A stretch of 19,500 bases of DNA from Actinomycetota bacterium. Lineage in GTDB: Bacteria; Actinomycetota; Actinomycetes; S36-B12. The notes beneath the pieces were generated by a model. The model was given only the letters and a program-made list of their open reading frames with translations, did not search any database and was not told the origin of the DNA. The DNA is taken from positions 1-19,500 of the forward strand of contig JAQCBM010000010.1 in NCBI GenBank assembly GCA_027729865.1, given 5' to 3'. The position numbers and the translations under genes were made by a program. Every line of letters starts with the position of its first letter. Position 1 is the first letter of the stretch. Below are positions 7,305-14,445 of the stretch, one piece after another.

Positions 7305-7979
7305 GTGAAGTGCAACCTCGTGTACCGGTCCCCGGACGGACAAGAGTACGCGTGTGAAGTGACGAGGGACCTCGCGATCGGGCGCTCGCCCGCTGAAGGT
7401 GGAGTTGTTCTGACTCCTGAGGATCGCGCGATCTCTGGAACTGCGCTTGTGGTAGCGGTGCGCGAAGGCCACGTTGTCGTGCGAAATGCAAGCTCATTTG
7501 CTCAACTCGATGTGCAGCACCAGCAAGGCACACGGTTTCTCTTTCCGGGCGAGGAACTAGCGGTGCGCGCTGATGTCATCGTTACCATTCCCGGAACCGT
7601 CTACTCGCATGTCGTTCACGTCCAGGTAGAAGGTGCCGAGGACGTGAACGATCCGCCGACCGGTACTACTCCACTTGTGGACGAGGCGTTTGAGGTACCA
7701 GCGGAGCGGCGCAGCGCGCTTGCCGGGCTGTGCGCCGCTCGCTTTTTTCCTGATCGGTTCGGCTCTGCCCTACTAACGGCGACAGCCATCGCCAACCTGA
7801 TGACAGCCGCTGGAGAGCCAGTCACAGCTAAGGCCGTAAACAATAAGTTGCAGCGGCTTCGCACAGACATCGCGGACAAGCTTGGCGTGTATCTCGATAC
7901 CCGGGAAGACCTCGCTGATTGGGCGATTCGGCAGGGTCACGTTTCCAGGGGAGCGGTAGAAGCACTCATTGACGGGTGA
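7305..7979 (+). CDS. FHA-like protein with C-terminal helix-turn-helix-type region
   Basis: A 224-residue protein starting at GTG 7305. Residues 1-105 look like a forkhead-associated domain: a beta-strand pattern with IGRS (25-28), DRAISGTAL (40-48), VVVRNASS (about 57-64) and a glycine turn. R27 and S44 fit phosphothreonine-binding positions, but the usual Arg-His after the serine is replaced by Gly-Thr, so binding may be altered. Residues 128-224 are helical, with a segment (TAKAVNNKLQRLRTDIADKL) that resembles a winged-helix or transcriptional-activator DNA-binding region. FHA proteins read Ser/Thr kinase phosphorylation; the gene is divergent from the kinase with only 39 bases between them, so it is the likely output of that kinase, possibly a regulator of the divergent operon. 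It precedes the NYN gene. Confidence 0.65.
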   Translation: MKCNLVYRSPDGQEYACEVTRDLAIGRSPAEGGVVLTPEDRAISGTALVVAVREGHVVVRNASSFAQLDVQHQQGTRFLFPGEELAVRADVIVTIPGTVYSHVVHVQVEGAEDVNDPPTGTTPLVDEAFEVPAERRSALAGLCAARFFPDRFGSALLTATAIANLMTAAGEPVTAKAVNNKLQRLRTDIADKLGVYLDTREDLADWAIRQGHVSRGAVEALIDG

Positions 7980-8028
7980 GCATGCTTCCTCATTCCAAAG
8001 ACACTGGCGACTACCCACTATTAGGGGC

Positions 8029-8511
8029 ATGACAACTCATGCCACCGAGCGAACACTCGTCGCAATTGACATAGAAAACCTGTGCGGAGGGCCAGACAAC
8101 GTCTCGGTTCTCGGCAAGTACATCCGCTACCTCTACGACCAACTTTCGTCGCCGGGTTGGATGCCGGTGATCGCGACAAGCGGCTACACCGTTAGAGAGT
8201 GTCCCGACTTCTGGTGGAGTTGGGCGGATGCACGCCGACTCGTGAGGAGTGGTCCCGATGGTGCTGACCTTGCTCTCATCGACGTCCTCACGGAACCAGT
8301 TGCAACTCACTGCGAACGCGTCGAGATTTGGTCTGGAGACCACATCTTCGCAGCGTCCGCAAAGTCGTTGACGGAATCTGGATGTCAAGTGACCGTGCGC
8401 GGTGCACCTGGTTCGATCGCGCGACAATTACGGCACGTGGCAACACACGTGAATGAACTTGTTGAGCTAGCGCTCCTCGCATCGGAACCGACGCCACTCG
8501 CGGTGGCTTGA
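8029..8511 (+). CDS. NYN-domain (PIN-like) ribonuclease
   Basis: This 160-residue protein has the NYN/PIN-like acidic pattern. LVAIDIENL gives D14 and N17, GPDGADLALIDVL gives D77, D80 and D85, and IWSGDHIFA gives D104. These are the metal-binding positions expected for a small RNA-cleaving enzyme of the DUF88/LabA-like group. Length fits a single domain. The ATG at 8029 is preceded by AGGGG, so I prefer it to an in-frame TTG at 7969 that would overlap the FHA gene. It begins 49 bases after the FHA stop, and the two are probably co-transcribed, linking kinase/FHA signalling to an RNase. The RNA target is unknown. An effector role in abortive infection would be an inference from context only. 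Confidence 0.75.
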   Translation: MTTHATERTLVAIDIENLCGGPDNVSVLGKYIRYLYDQLSSPGWMPVIATSGYTVRECPDFWWSWADARRLVRSGPDGADLALIDVLTEPVATHCERVEIWSGDHIFAASAKSLTESGCQVTVRGAPGSIARQLRHVATHVNELVELALLASEPTPLAVA

Positions 8512-8564
8512 GCGATCCACGCCAGACGGGTCGTTCCAACCGTCCTGTTAGGGGTCGCCCAGAG

Positions 8565-8834
8565 TCACCGAGGCTCGTTCCGTGTGTCAGCGACAGTGCG
8601 ATCGCGTTGTACGAGTTCTTGGTCGACCATCTCGATCCGCCTCTGGTACCGGTAGCGCCTATAAGAGGCCGATTGGTACAAACTCACCTGTTGCCTGACA
8701 TCAACGGCTGCATCTGACTCAGCAACGAGATACCCCCGGTAAGCGGAAAGTTGCGTCTCGGTGCACCGAGCCAACCAGTCGTGTACGTATTCCCCGTCGG
8801 GCTTGATCTTTGGAAGATCGGGTACTTCTGCCAT
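8565..8834 (-). CDS. Small hypothetical protein, 89 residues
   Basis: From the ATG at 8834 (GAGAGG ribosome site about 7 bases upstream) this encodes an 89-residue, charged and probably helical soluble protein, starting MAEVPDLPKIKPDGEYVHDW and ending in an Arg/Asp-rich tail. A longer reading to 8900 adds residues without a better ribosome site. I recognise no domain. It is the last gene of the minus-strand string starting at 10296, separated from the preceding gene by 197 bases, and converges with the NYN gene across 53 bases. Confidence 0.5.
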   Translation of the reverse strand: MAEVPDLPKIKPDGEYVHDWLARCTETQLSAYRGYLVAESDAAVDVRQQVSLYQSASYRRYRYQRRIEMVDQELVQRDRTVADTRNEPR

Positions 8835-9031
8835 CCGATTGGCCTCTCTGCGCTCTGAGGGCGCTTGCTGGCACTTCGCAGTGCCGCCTGCTCTTTCCAT
8901 GGGGCACCGTGACCCATGGATGGATCGCGGTTGCCGGATCGCCAGCCAGGTACCGGCAGCGATCCCTCGTGAGCACGACGAACTTTGGTTACGCAGTAAT
9001 TCTTGTGCGTCCGGTCGTCCGCCCGTTGTGG

Positions 9032-9466
9032 CTAGCCGTTGGGAATTTCGACGATGTTCCCGCGGGCCTTGATGTCAGCAACTTGTTGCGTAAGACGGTC
9101 CCACGCTGCCCGATGTTCAGCGGTGTCTGGGATTTGGGTTCGGGGGTCCTGCCAGTTCCAACCAAGTGTGATCTCGATCGACATCCGTTGCACATCGTCG
9201 TACGGAACCATGTCATCTTCCCCCTCAAACATCAGAAGTTCATCGATCAACGACATCCAAATCGACCCGACCCGAACACCATCGAGAAGGCCGCCTGACC
9301 AGCCGCAACCGGCCTCGCAAGCAACTGCGTCGTCAAGCATCACCGCAGGGACGATGCACCCCCAACTGATGACGTCTGGCTTATCCCAATCCTCGGGAAG
9401 CGGCATGCCGTACAGCACAGGGAGGAGCGTGAACTTGCCGCATCCTGGGCACACCTCACGCGCCAC
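9032..9466 (-). CDS. Hypothetical protein with zinc-ribbon-like cysteines
   Basis: A 144-residue acidic protein. The N-terminus contains CPGC (C6, C9) followed by LLPVLYGMPLPEDW, then C37 and a CEAGC motif (C50, C54) before a Gly/Trp turn. Two cysteine pairs suggest a zinc ribbon. The second half is rich in acidic residues and tryptophan with no motif I recognise. GTG at 9466 is the likely start and overlaps the small upstream gene by 11 bases, implying coupled translation. It belongs to the minus-strand string downstream of the PD-(D/E)XK gene. Function unknown. Confidence 0.6.
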   Translation of the reverse strand: MAREVCPGCGKFTLLPVLYGMPLPEDWDKPDVISWGCIVPAVMLDDAVACEAGCGWSGGLLDGVRVGSIWMSLIDELLMFEGEDDMVPYDDVQRMSIEITLGWNWQDPRTQIPDTAEHRAAWDRLTQQVADIKARGNIVEIPNG

Positions 9467-9599
9467 GAATCCCCCCGAAGGTCTTCAGGAGCGGCCCGAC
9501 TTCTTCGAATTCGGCGGCGAAATTTCGCCGGAGGTCTCGACGTGCCGCACTGCTGAGCAGGTTCTTGAGTGGCCGCACGCTTGCACCGGACGCTGTCAT
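9456..9599 (-). CDS. Possible small protein, 47 residues
   Basis: The ATG at 9599 has a GGAG site 8 bases upstream and opens a 47-residue frame with a protein-like helical segment (RRDLRRNFAAEFEEVGPLL). It ends at 9456, overlapping the GTG of the next gene by 11 bases, and begins 43 bases after the nuclease gene. The frame extends further upstream, but that part lies antiparallel within the nuclease gene's own coding strand in another frame and is low quality. No family is recognised; it could be a small partner or regulatory protein of its neighbours. Confidence 0.4.
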   Translation of the reverse strand: MTASGASVRPLKNLLSSAARRDLRRNFAAEFEEVGPLLKTFGGIRGA

Positions 9600-9642
9600 C
9601 GGATCGTCTCCATGACGCCATCCTGACAAGCGGGTGTGACAC

Positions 9643-10296
9643 CTAGTCGTCGCTCGCCGCTGGCCAAAGTGCTGAGATGCATCCAGGGCAGACATACCGG
9701 CGCGTATACAACAGTGCGGAATCATTACTGCTGCGCGAGTCCTGCTCTTCCAGCCAGTACATGAACCCTTTGTTCGATGCGGCAGCAGCCTTTGGCGAGG
9801 AGGTTGCAACGTGCTGACGGAACCGTCCTGGTTCACCCCTCCGGAAAAAAGCACGACAGATCGTGCATACCGAGTAGTGCAATCGCTCGACGAGTTCCGC
9901 GCGCAGTGACGTCACCGACGTTGAACGCGGGGCGTCCAACGCGATCCGCACCCTTGGGCGCGAGGCGCCTCCGAGACTTAAGAGACCGACGCGAAGTTCT
10001 TGAGCAACCTCGAACTCCTCATCGGTCCAAGAATCCCGAATGTCCGCGAAGTAACACCGGTCCGCGAGAACGGAATACGCGGCTGCTTGCCCTATCGAGG
10101 CAAGGAACGGTGAACGGCCACGTTTGACTTCGATTGCAACGACCTCACCCTCGCCATCAAGACGTCCTCCAACATCCTTCAAACCAACCACGTCGACACG
10201 ACCGAGCTTTGTGCCGGTATCTACCGCGGTGGTGAAGCAACCGAGTTTTGACTTCGTAAAACGTTGGACCGCGGGGTAGTAGTCACGCTCTTTCAC
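9643..10296 (-). CDS. PD-(D/E)XK nuclease with C-terminal cysteine pairs
   Basis: A 217-residue protein. The nuclease core is GRVDVVG (D35), VVAIEVKRG (E56, K58) and a following GQAAAYSVLAD (Q70, Y74), a set typical of Holliday-resolvase-like or restriction-like PD-(D/E)XK enzymes. The C-terminal half carries VCTIC (C144, C147) and VCPGC (C203, C206), likely one zinc site that could bind DNA. GTG at 10296 has no ribosome site but is 7 bases after a TACTCT -10 element, consistent with leaderless expression. It lies 53 bases after the methyltransferase gene stop and may therefore be a separate unit rather than part of its operon. Its substrate is unknown; it could serve the methyltransferase module as an accessory nuclease. 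Confidence 0.75.
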   Translation of the reverse strand: MKERDYYPAVQRFTKSKLGCFTTAVDTGTKLGRVDVVGLKDVGGRLDGEGEVVAIEVKRGRSPFLASIGQAAAYSVLADRCYFADIRDSWTDEEFEVAQELRVGLLSLGGASRPRVRIALDAPRSTSVTSLRAELVERLHYSVCTICRAFFRRGEPGRFRQHVATSSPKAAAASNKGFMYWLEEQDSRSSNDSALLYTRRYVCPGCISALWPAASDD

Positions 10297-10303
10297 GGCT
10301 GCG

Positions 10304-10309
10304 AGAGTA
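10304..10309 (-). promoter_or_regulatory. Predicted -10 element of the PD-(D/E)XK gene (leaderless)
   Basis: On the minus strand TACTCT (TANNNT type) is followed by 7 bases and then the GTG start at 10296. The distance places the transcription start at the initiation codon, and no Shine-Dalgarno sequence is present. No -35 element was assigned. Confidence 0.4.
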
Positions 10310-10349
10310 GGCCATTCTCGGATCCAGCTTGCGAGGAAGGCGATGCTGC

Positions 10350-11630
10350 CTAGCCGGTCACAGCGGTAAGCAAGTCAGGGCTTGTCTGTTCGAGCGCCCA
10401 GGCATCACGTCGCGCGTGCTGGCGCATCACGTGGCGCACGGCACCTACCGAGACGCCGTTGCCGAGTTGTTTGAAACTGAGCGCGTCCGGTTGGTCGCCA
10501 AACGCAAACCCGTCGGGTAGCCCCTGAAGGCGGGCACCTTCACGCACTGAAAGGCGTCGTTGGCGTGAACCGACGATGCTCGTCTGGGTGATCGCGACGA
10601 GTGCCGGAACATAGGTTGCTCGCTTTGCTCGGATCCCGCTTGGTCGAAGGTGCATGACGGTGTCCCACAACCGCGGGGTGTCTTGTGCCTGCCACTCCAA
10701 CTTCCGGCGTGAGGGCGGGAAGGCATCGGAATACACCTTCCACTTCTTCGTCCACCGATCGATCGGTTTGCGATGTGCCGTGTAGAACTCGGCGTTCTTC
10801 TCCAAGAAGTCGGCTTTCCACTTCGGGGTCCCTGACGGGATCCGCAAAGTTCCGAACGGTTCCCATGCGTCCGCCCACAACGGGAAGCCGGGTAGTCGCC
10901 GGCCGTCACGAACTTCCCACATCATCTCGACGAACTCGTTCCACGCGTCAATCCACAAACGCTCGGACGCAGACAGTGCGCAGCCCTCAATGTCATGTCC
11001 GTCCTCTAAGGGCAGGTGCTTCTCAAGTGACCACTCCTGCGGATCCCAACCCTCAATCGCACGATTCGTCACCGGCGGATCAGGTCGAAGTGTTTGCGCA
11101 GCCTCACCGACGTAGGTCGCACAGATGAAGACCCGTTCGCGAACCTGGGGAGTGCCGCCCATTTCAGGGGGGAGTAGATGTGGTGAGAACACTGCCGGGG
11201 TGTCCGACACGACGTAACCCTCCTCGCGGAGAGTTTCGATAATGATCTGCCACTCGTGCAGGTGGCGAGGTCCTGCAAGGTTCCGAACATTCTCTAGCAG
11301 CACCATCGACGGGTGGTGCGCTTGGATGATCTTCAAGATGTTCCAGTACAGGGTGCCGCGTGTTTCGTCCATGCCTCGCTGCGCCCCCGACTTCGAGAAC
11401 GGTTGGCAGGGGAATCCGGCCGTCAACACATCGCACGACGGAACGTTCATGGTGTCGTCGTTCGCATCCAGAGTGATGTCACCGAGAGGATCAACACCCC
11501 AGTTCGCGTGGTAGATCACCGCCGCTTTCGGGTCGATCTCGGATGCGAACACGCACGTTCCACCGAGGTCGCTCAGGGCGGCGTGAAAACCTCCGATTCC
11601 TGCGAACAGGTCGACGAAGGTGAATGACAT
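10350..11630 (-). CDS. DNA (cytosine-5)-methyltransferase
   Basis: A 426-residue enzyme that transfers a methyl group from S-adenosylmethionine to cytosine C5. Ordered motifs: I at DLFAGIGGF (7-15), IV at GFPCQPFS with catalytic C75, VI at ENV (113-115), VIII at QVRER (162-166), IX at SVREGARLQGLPDGF (about 361-375) and X at QLGNGVSVGA (from 388). The target-recognition region is about 175-350. Length and motif order are normal and nothing essential is missing. It is 60 bases downstream of the SHOCT-tailed nuclease candidate on the same strand, and divergent from the DUF262-Z1-DUF4420 genes, so it probably provides self-protection. No vsr repair gene is visible nearby. A TAAGTT -10 element 6 bases before the ATG, with no ribosome site, suggests leaderless expression. 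A palindrome overlaps that -10. Confidence 0.95.
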   Translation of the reverse strand: MSFTFVDLFAGIGGFHAALSDLGGTCVFASEIDPKAAVIYHANWGVDPLGDITLDANDDTMNVPSCDVLTAGFPCQPFSKSGAQRGMDETRGTLYWNILKIIQAHHPSMVLLENVRNLAGPRHLHEWQIIIETLREEGYVVSDTPAVFSPHLLPPEMGGTPQVRERVFICATYVGEAAQTLRPDPPVTNRAIEGWDPQEWSLEKHLPLEDGHDIEGCALSASERLWIDAWNEFVEMMWEVRDGRRLPGFPLWADAWEPFGTLRIPSGTPKWKADFLEKNAEFYTAHRKPIDRWTKKWKVYSDAFPPSRRKLEWQAQDTPRLWDTVMHLRPSGIRAKRATYVPALVAITQTSIVGSRQRRLSVREGARLQGLPDGFAFGDQPDALSFKQLGNGVSVGAVRHVMRQHARRDAWALEQTSPDLLTAVTG

Positions 11631-11636
11631 GCCTGC

Positions 11637-11642
11637 AACTTA
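11637..11642 (-). promoter_or_regulatory. Predicted -10 element of the methyltransferase gene
   Basis: On the minus strand TAAGTT fits TANNNT and is followed by 6 bases and the ATG at 11630, so the message would be leaderless. Its upstream half overlaps the palindrome at 11640-11656. This would let a bound repressor block polymerase and limit methyltransferase synthesis. Confidence 0.4.
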
Positions 11643-11656
11643 CACCGGGGGTGTAA
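11640..11656. promoter_or_regulatory. Perfect palindrome TTACACC-GGG-GGTGTAA, candidate operator
   Basis: Two perfect 7-base arms surround GGG, 9 bases upstream of the methyltransferase start and overlapping its predicted -10 element. Dyad symmetry at this spot fits a dimeric repressor site. Some C5 methyltransferases autoregulate by binding their own promoter through an N-terminal helix-turn-helix, but this one has no N-terminal extension before motif I. The regulator is therefore unknown. A transcription-terminating hairpin for the upstream gene is a less likely reading because no U-tract follows. Confidence 0.5.
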
Positions 11657-11690
11657 CGCCTGCAGACGGGTGCCGTAGCGGTTGTTCCGT

Positions 11691-12437
11691 CTACGTCTGA
11701 GTGAGTTTTCTGACCGCTGCGTGGTACGCGTCGTCGGAGAGCAAGCCGTGTTCTTTCATGCTTTGCAATTCGCGCAACTGTTCGACGATGGTCGAGTCTG
11801 AGCGATCGGTGTCGCTCAGTAACTTGCGGAGGCGAGGAAAGCTGTGGCCGCCGACGAGCAACTTGACTGCTTCAAACGAGGGGTCCAACCGGGCGGTGCC
11901 TGGGTTGTCCGGGATCTGTAGTTCTATGACGCACTCGGGATGGTTCGCCGCATGCTCGGCAACTGCTCGTTTGGAAAGCACTGTCGCATCGGCCCTTTGT
12001 ACTTGGCTGCCCACGACTTCTGTGTGCAGGCTCGGTTCCACGAAAACCATTCCTGGAAACTCTGGTGACCAGAAGATTGTCGGCGACGTGAGTCCAGCCC
12101 CGGCGCCACCTTGGCCGTTCGAAATAGTGAAAGTGCCGCCTCGTGAATTCGAACCTTTGACGCTCCACAACTCGCGGCTTTGATCGAGAACTCCCCGAAG
12201 GTCTGTGCTATCGGAGTTATGTCCATCGGGCAGGGTGACGATGCCCGACGCGTACGAAGCCATGGCCAGAATCCATTCAGTGATGCCACCGGTGATAAAT
12301 CGAACGCCTCGGTCTGAAGGGTTGTACGTCTCGACCACAAGGCGGAATAGGGCTTCGATCTCGTAGCGCAGCTGAGGATCCGATGCAATGGTTGACCTCA
12401 ACTGGTCAAAGTCGCTGCTGCCGCTCGAACTGTTCAC
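11691..12437 (-). CDS. Putative PD-(D/E)XK-type restriction nuclease with SHOCT tail
   Basis: With the GTG at 12437 this encodes 248 residues; in-frame TTG codons at 12464 and 12449 are alternatives. Numbering from 12464: E63 in ITEWILAMASY, then GHNSDSTDLRG (D85, D88) and LWSVKGS (S101-V-K103) resemble a PD-(D/E)XK core in which Ser replaces the usual Glu of the ExK motif. A Gly-rich segment (FTISNGQGGAGAG) follows. The last 30 residues (VEQLRELQSMKEHGLLSDDA...) match the SHOCT short C-terminal domain, found on many unrelated proteins and often linked to oligomerisation. It is the first gene of a two-gene unit with the methyltransferase. That pairing suggests a cognate restriction enzyme, but the nuclease call rests on weak motifs. 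Confidence 0.5.
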   Translation of the reverse strand: MNSSSGSSDFDQLRSTIASDPQLRYEIEALFRLVVETYNPSDRGVRFITGGITEWILAMASYASGIVTLPDGHNSDSTDLRGVLDQSRELWSVKGSNSRGGTFTISNGQGGAGAGLTSPTIFWSPEFPGMVFVEPSLHTEVVGSQVQRADATVLSKRAVAEHAANHPECVIELQIPDNPGTARLDPSFEAVKLLVGGHSFPRLRKLLSDTDRSDSTIVEQLRELQSMKEHGLLSDDAYHAAVRKLTQT

Positions 12438-12445
12438 CCCCCTGG

Positions 12446-12451
12446 ACAATA
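12446..12451 (-). promoter_or_regulatory. Predicted -10 element of the SHOCT-tailed gene
   Basis: TATTGT on the minus strand lies 8 bases before the GTG at 12437, close to the spacing of a leaderless start. The palindrome at 12452-12473 abuts it on the upstream side. This favours the GTG start over the TTG at 12464, whose codon would fall inside the palindrome. Confidence 0.3.
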
Positions 12452-12473
12452 CGTCGGGCTGCAAGGCCCGACG
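12452..12473. promoter_or_regulatory. Perfect 8-base inverted repeat between the divergent defence arms
   Basis: CGTCGGGC (12452-12459) and GCCCGACG (12466-12473) are separated by TGCAAG. The element lies between the start of the SHOCT-tailed gene and the DUF262 gene, directly upstream of the former's predicted -10 and 74 bases before the latter's ATG. It could be an operator acting on both divergent promoters or an RNA hairpin. Its sequence differs from the palindrome at the methyltransferase start, so the same regulator need not bind both. Confidence 0.45.
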
Positions 12474-12547
12474 CGACTACATCTCGCCTGTTCGCCACAT
12501 GCCAAGATCACGATGGGCTTGTTGCACGATGTAAGAGCGAGGTACGT

Positions 12548-14428
12548 ATGGCAGAACACATGGTTGACGACGTTCAAGAAAGTGATGAGGAACGGCGTTC
12601 CACGATGCTGGCCGTAGCGGAAGGCATGGCGCGACTCGCTGAGGAACAGGTCGTTCCAAAGGGAAATGACAGTCCCGGTGCGGGGTTCGACCCTGAAGAC
12701 ATCAACTTTGATGATCCGGGTTCATGGATCCCTGCGATCAAGGAGATCGAGGGGTGGCTCAACCTCCTAATCGACGACAGTTCGCCAGCCGCGGCGATCA
12801 CTTCCCTCATCGCTGCTCTTCATGGCGATGACGCAGCTGCTCTTCAAGGCGAACTCACCCTTTCGACTCCGGTCCTCCAGTCACTGGAGGCTCGGGTGCA
12901 AACAGCGGAGTATCTGCGCGACCACTTCCTTGATCAGTATGACGAGGGTGCTAACACCCTTGCAGCGGCAACGCGGGAGTGGATGGACGCCTGGGAGGAA
13001 TCCGAAAGCTACGGGCAGAGTGAGGGGTCGATCGCCGCGACGACTCGCATGTGGGCAATCAGAGACTTCCCCGACCAGATCGAGGAGGGCACGTTCGACC
13101 TCAGTCCCTCCTTCCAGCGAAGTGATGTTTGGCCAACAAAGGATGCGCAATCACTAATCCAATCGGTGCTCAGAGGAATCCCTCTGCCGTCGATCATCGT
13201 GCTCGAACTTGAGGGTGGCGAGTCAGTGCAAGTGGTGGACGGTAAGCAGCGCATCACCGCCTTGCTCAGATTCACGGGGCAACACCCGAAAGCCCGTGCC
13301 ACAGTCGCAGAAAAGGCCGAACAGTTCCCGGACGCCGATCTCCTGAATCTCTTCGACACGGACTACCCGCGTTTTCGCCGCGCGTGGAAGCGATGCGGGG
13401 GTGACACGAGCGCACGATTCGACCTCGAAAATTTCTTCCCGTTCAAACTTCCCCGAGGCGAAAACAGTCCACTCACTGGCGACCTCGCCGTGATGCAGGG
13501 AAAGTACTTCACTCAAATCTTGGACGAAAACGTTCAGATCGGGGGAAAGACCCGGACCGTCAACAACGTTTTTCGGCGCCCCTCCTCGGAATACCAGATT
13601 CCGGTCATCACATTCACCGAAGCAACAAGGCGCCAAATTCACGACGTATTCGGCCTGTACAACCGGCAAGGCAAGAAGCTAAATGCAGAGGAAATTCGAA
13701 ATGCCGTCTACCACCACCTTGATCTGGCGCGCGCCGTCCTCGTGGTGGCGGGGGACAACCCCAACGTCGACCGGGTTGCGCCACTACTGAGTCAAGAGTG
13801 GGCTGTCTTCGAAGACGTCGGACAAACTCTCTCGGACTACGACTTCGGAACCGTTCGCTACAAGAGAAGCAAAGTGCTCGCTTGGGTACTGGCTCACCTA
13901 ACTCTTGACCCGGGAACGAAACTCTCTACCGCCAAGCTCATCGACAAGATGTTCGACCGTGTGGCAGACAACTTCAGCCACCCGTTGAACAGTCCGCGGG
14001 GAATCCGCGATGTCATGACCATCATTGCCCGGTCGATGGAACTCCACTCCGAGCACGTTGAGGCTTGGGACCCAGACTTTGTGAACTCGAACGGAACCCG
14101 TTGGCAAGAACTTCAACTAGTTGCGTCTCTCCTTGGAGTTTGCATCGCGTGCGTCCATCACGGAGACGAACTGCGTCACGTCATGGAAAGTAAGAAGCTC
14201 GAACTTCGCAAGTTGACGGGCACGTTCAAACGCGAACCGAAGACACAAACCGCTGAGCAGTGGTACATGATCGCGGAGTGGTCAACGAGAATTGCGGTCG
14301 AACTTGGAGCAGACATCGATGACTGCGACCGGCAGCTTTTCGAGAGATTCGGAGAGAAATCCGCGGATGTGACGAGCAGCGGTATTGGATTCCTTGCACG
14401 GGAACTTGCAGCTCGGCCGAGCAAGTAG
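12548..14428 (+). CDS. DUF262 (GmrS-like) protein
   Basis: A 626-residue protein from the ATG at 12548, which has an AGGT ribosome site 5 bases upstream; the frame is open further left but lacks protein-like sequence there. The first 165 residues are acidic and helical. The DUF262 core follows, with IRDFPDQIEEGTFDLSPSFQRS about 172-193, GIPLPSIIV, and the signature DGKQR (231-235), where the usual residue is Gln or Glu before QR. DUF262 is a ParB/sulfiredoxin-like NTPase/nuclease fold, best known from GmrS of the GmrSD type IV restriction system. The partner HNH domain DUF1524 is not apparent in the C-terminus, so cleavage may be supplied by the DUF4420 nuclease. First of three genes on the plus strand; the Z1 gene starts 17 bases later. 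Confidence 0.85.
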   Translation: MAEHMVDDVQESDEERRSTMLAVAEGMARLAEEQVVPKGNDSPGAGFDPEDINFDDPGSWIPAIKEIEGWLNLLIDDSSPAAAITSLIAALHGDDAAALQGELTLSTPVLQSLEARVQTAEYLRDHFLDQYDEGANTLAAATREWMDAWEESESYGQSEGSIAATTRMWAIRDFPDQIEEGTFDLSPSFQRSDVWPTKDAQSLIQSVLRGIPLPSIIVLELEGGESVQVVDGKQRITALLRFTGQHPKARATVAEKAEQFPDADLLNLFDTDYPRFRRAWKRCGGDTSARFDLENFFPFKLPRGENSPLTGDLAVMQGKYFTQILDENVQIGGKTRTVNNVFRRPSSEYQIPVITFTEATRRQIHDVFGLYNRQGKKLNAEEIRNAVYHHLDLARAVLVVAGDNPNVDRVAPLLSQEWAVFEDVGQTLSDYDFGTVRYKRSKVLAWVLAHLTLDPGTKLSTAKLIDKMFDRVADNFSHPLNSPRGIRDVMTIIARSMELHSEHVEAWDPDFVNSNGTRWQELQLVASLLGVCIACVHHGDELRHVMESKKLELRKLTGTFKREPKTQTAEQWYMIAEWSTRIAVELGADIDDCDRQLFERFGEKSADVTSSGIGFLARELAARPSK

Positions 14429-14445
14429 CGATGCCTGTCTAAATC

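Noticed and set aside
8524..8545. Weak hairpin GACGG/CCGTC between the convergent NYN and 89-residue genes
   Set aside because: Only about five pairs with a ten-base loop and no U-tract; too weak to call a terminator.
8810..9298. 162-codon plus-strand frame
   Set aside because: It overlaps the cysteine-pair gene in antisense, has no ribosome site and no recognisable domain.
9600..9854. Upstream part of the minus-strand frame ending at 9456
   Set aside because: It lies in another frame of the PD-(D/E)XK gene and has shadow-type composition; only the last 47 codons have a start with a ribosome site.
10297..10349. vsr-type repair nuclease next to the methyltransferase
   Set aside because: Looked for because such genes often accompany these methyltransferases; the gap is too small and no neighbour shows Vsr motifs.
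12383..12547. Upstream extension of the DUF262 gene
   Set aside because: The extra 55 residues are not protein-like, overlap the divergent gene's control region, and the ATG at 12548 has a good ribosome site.
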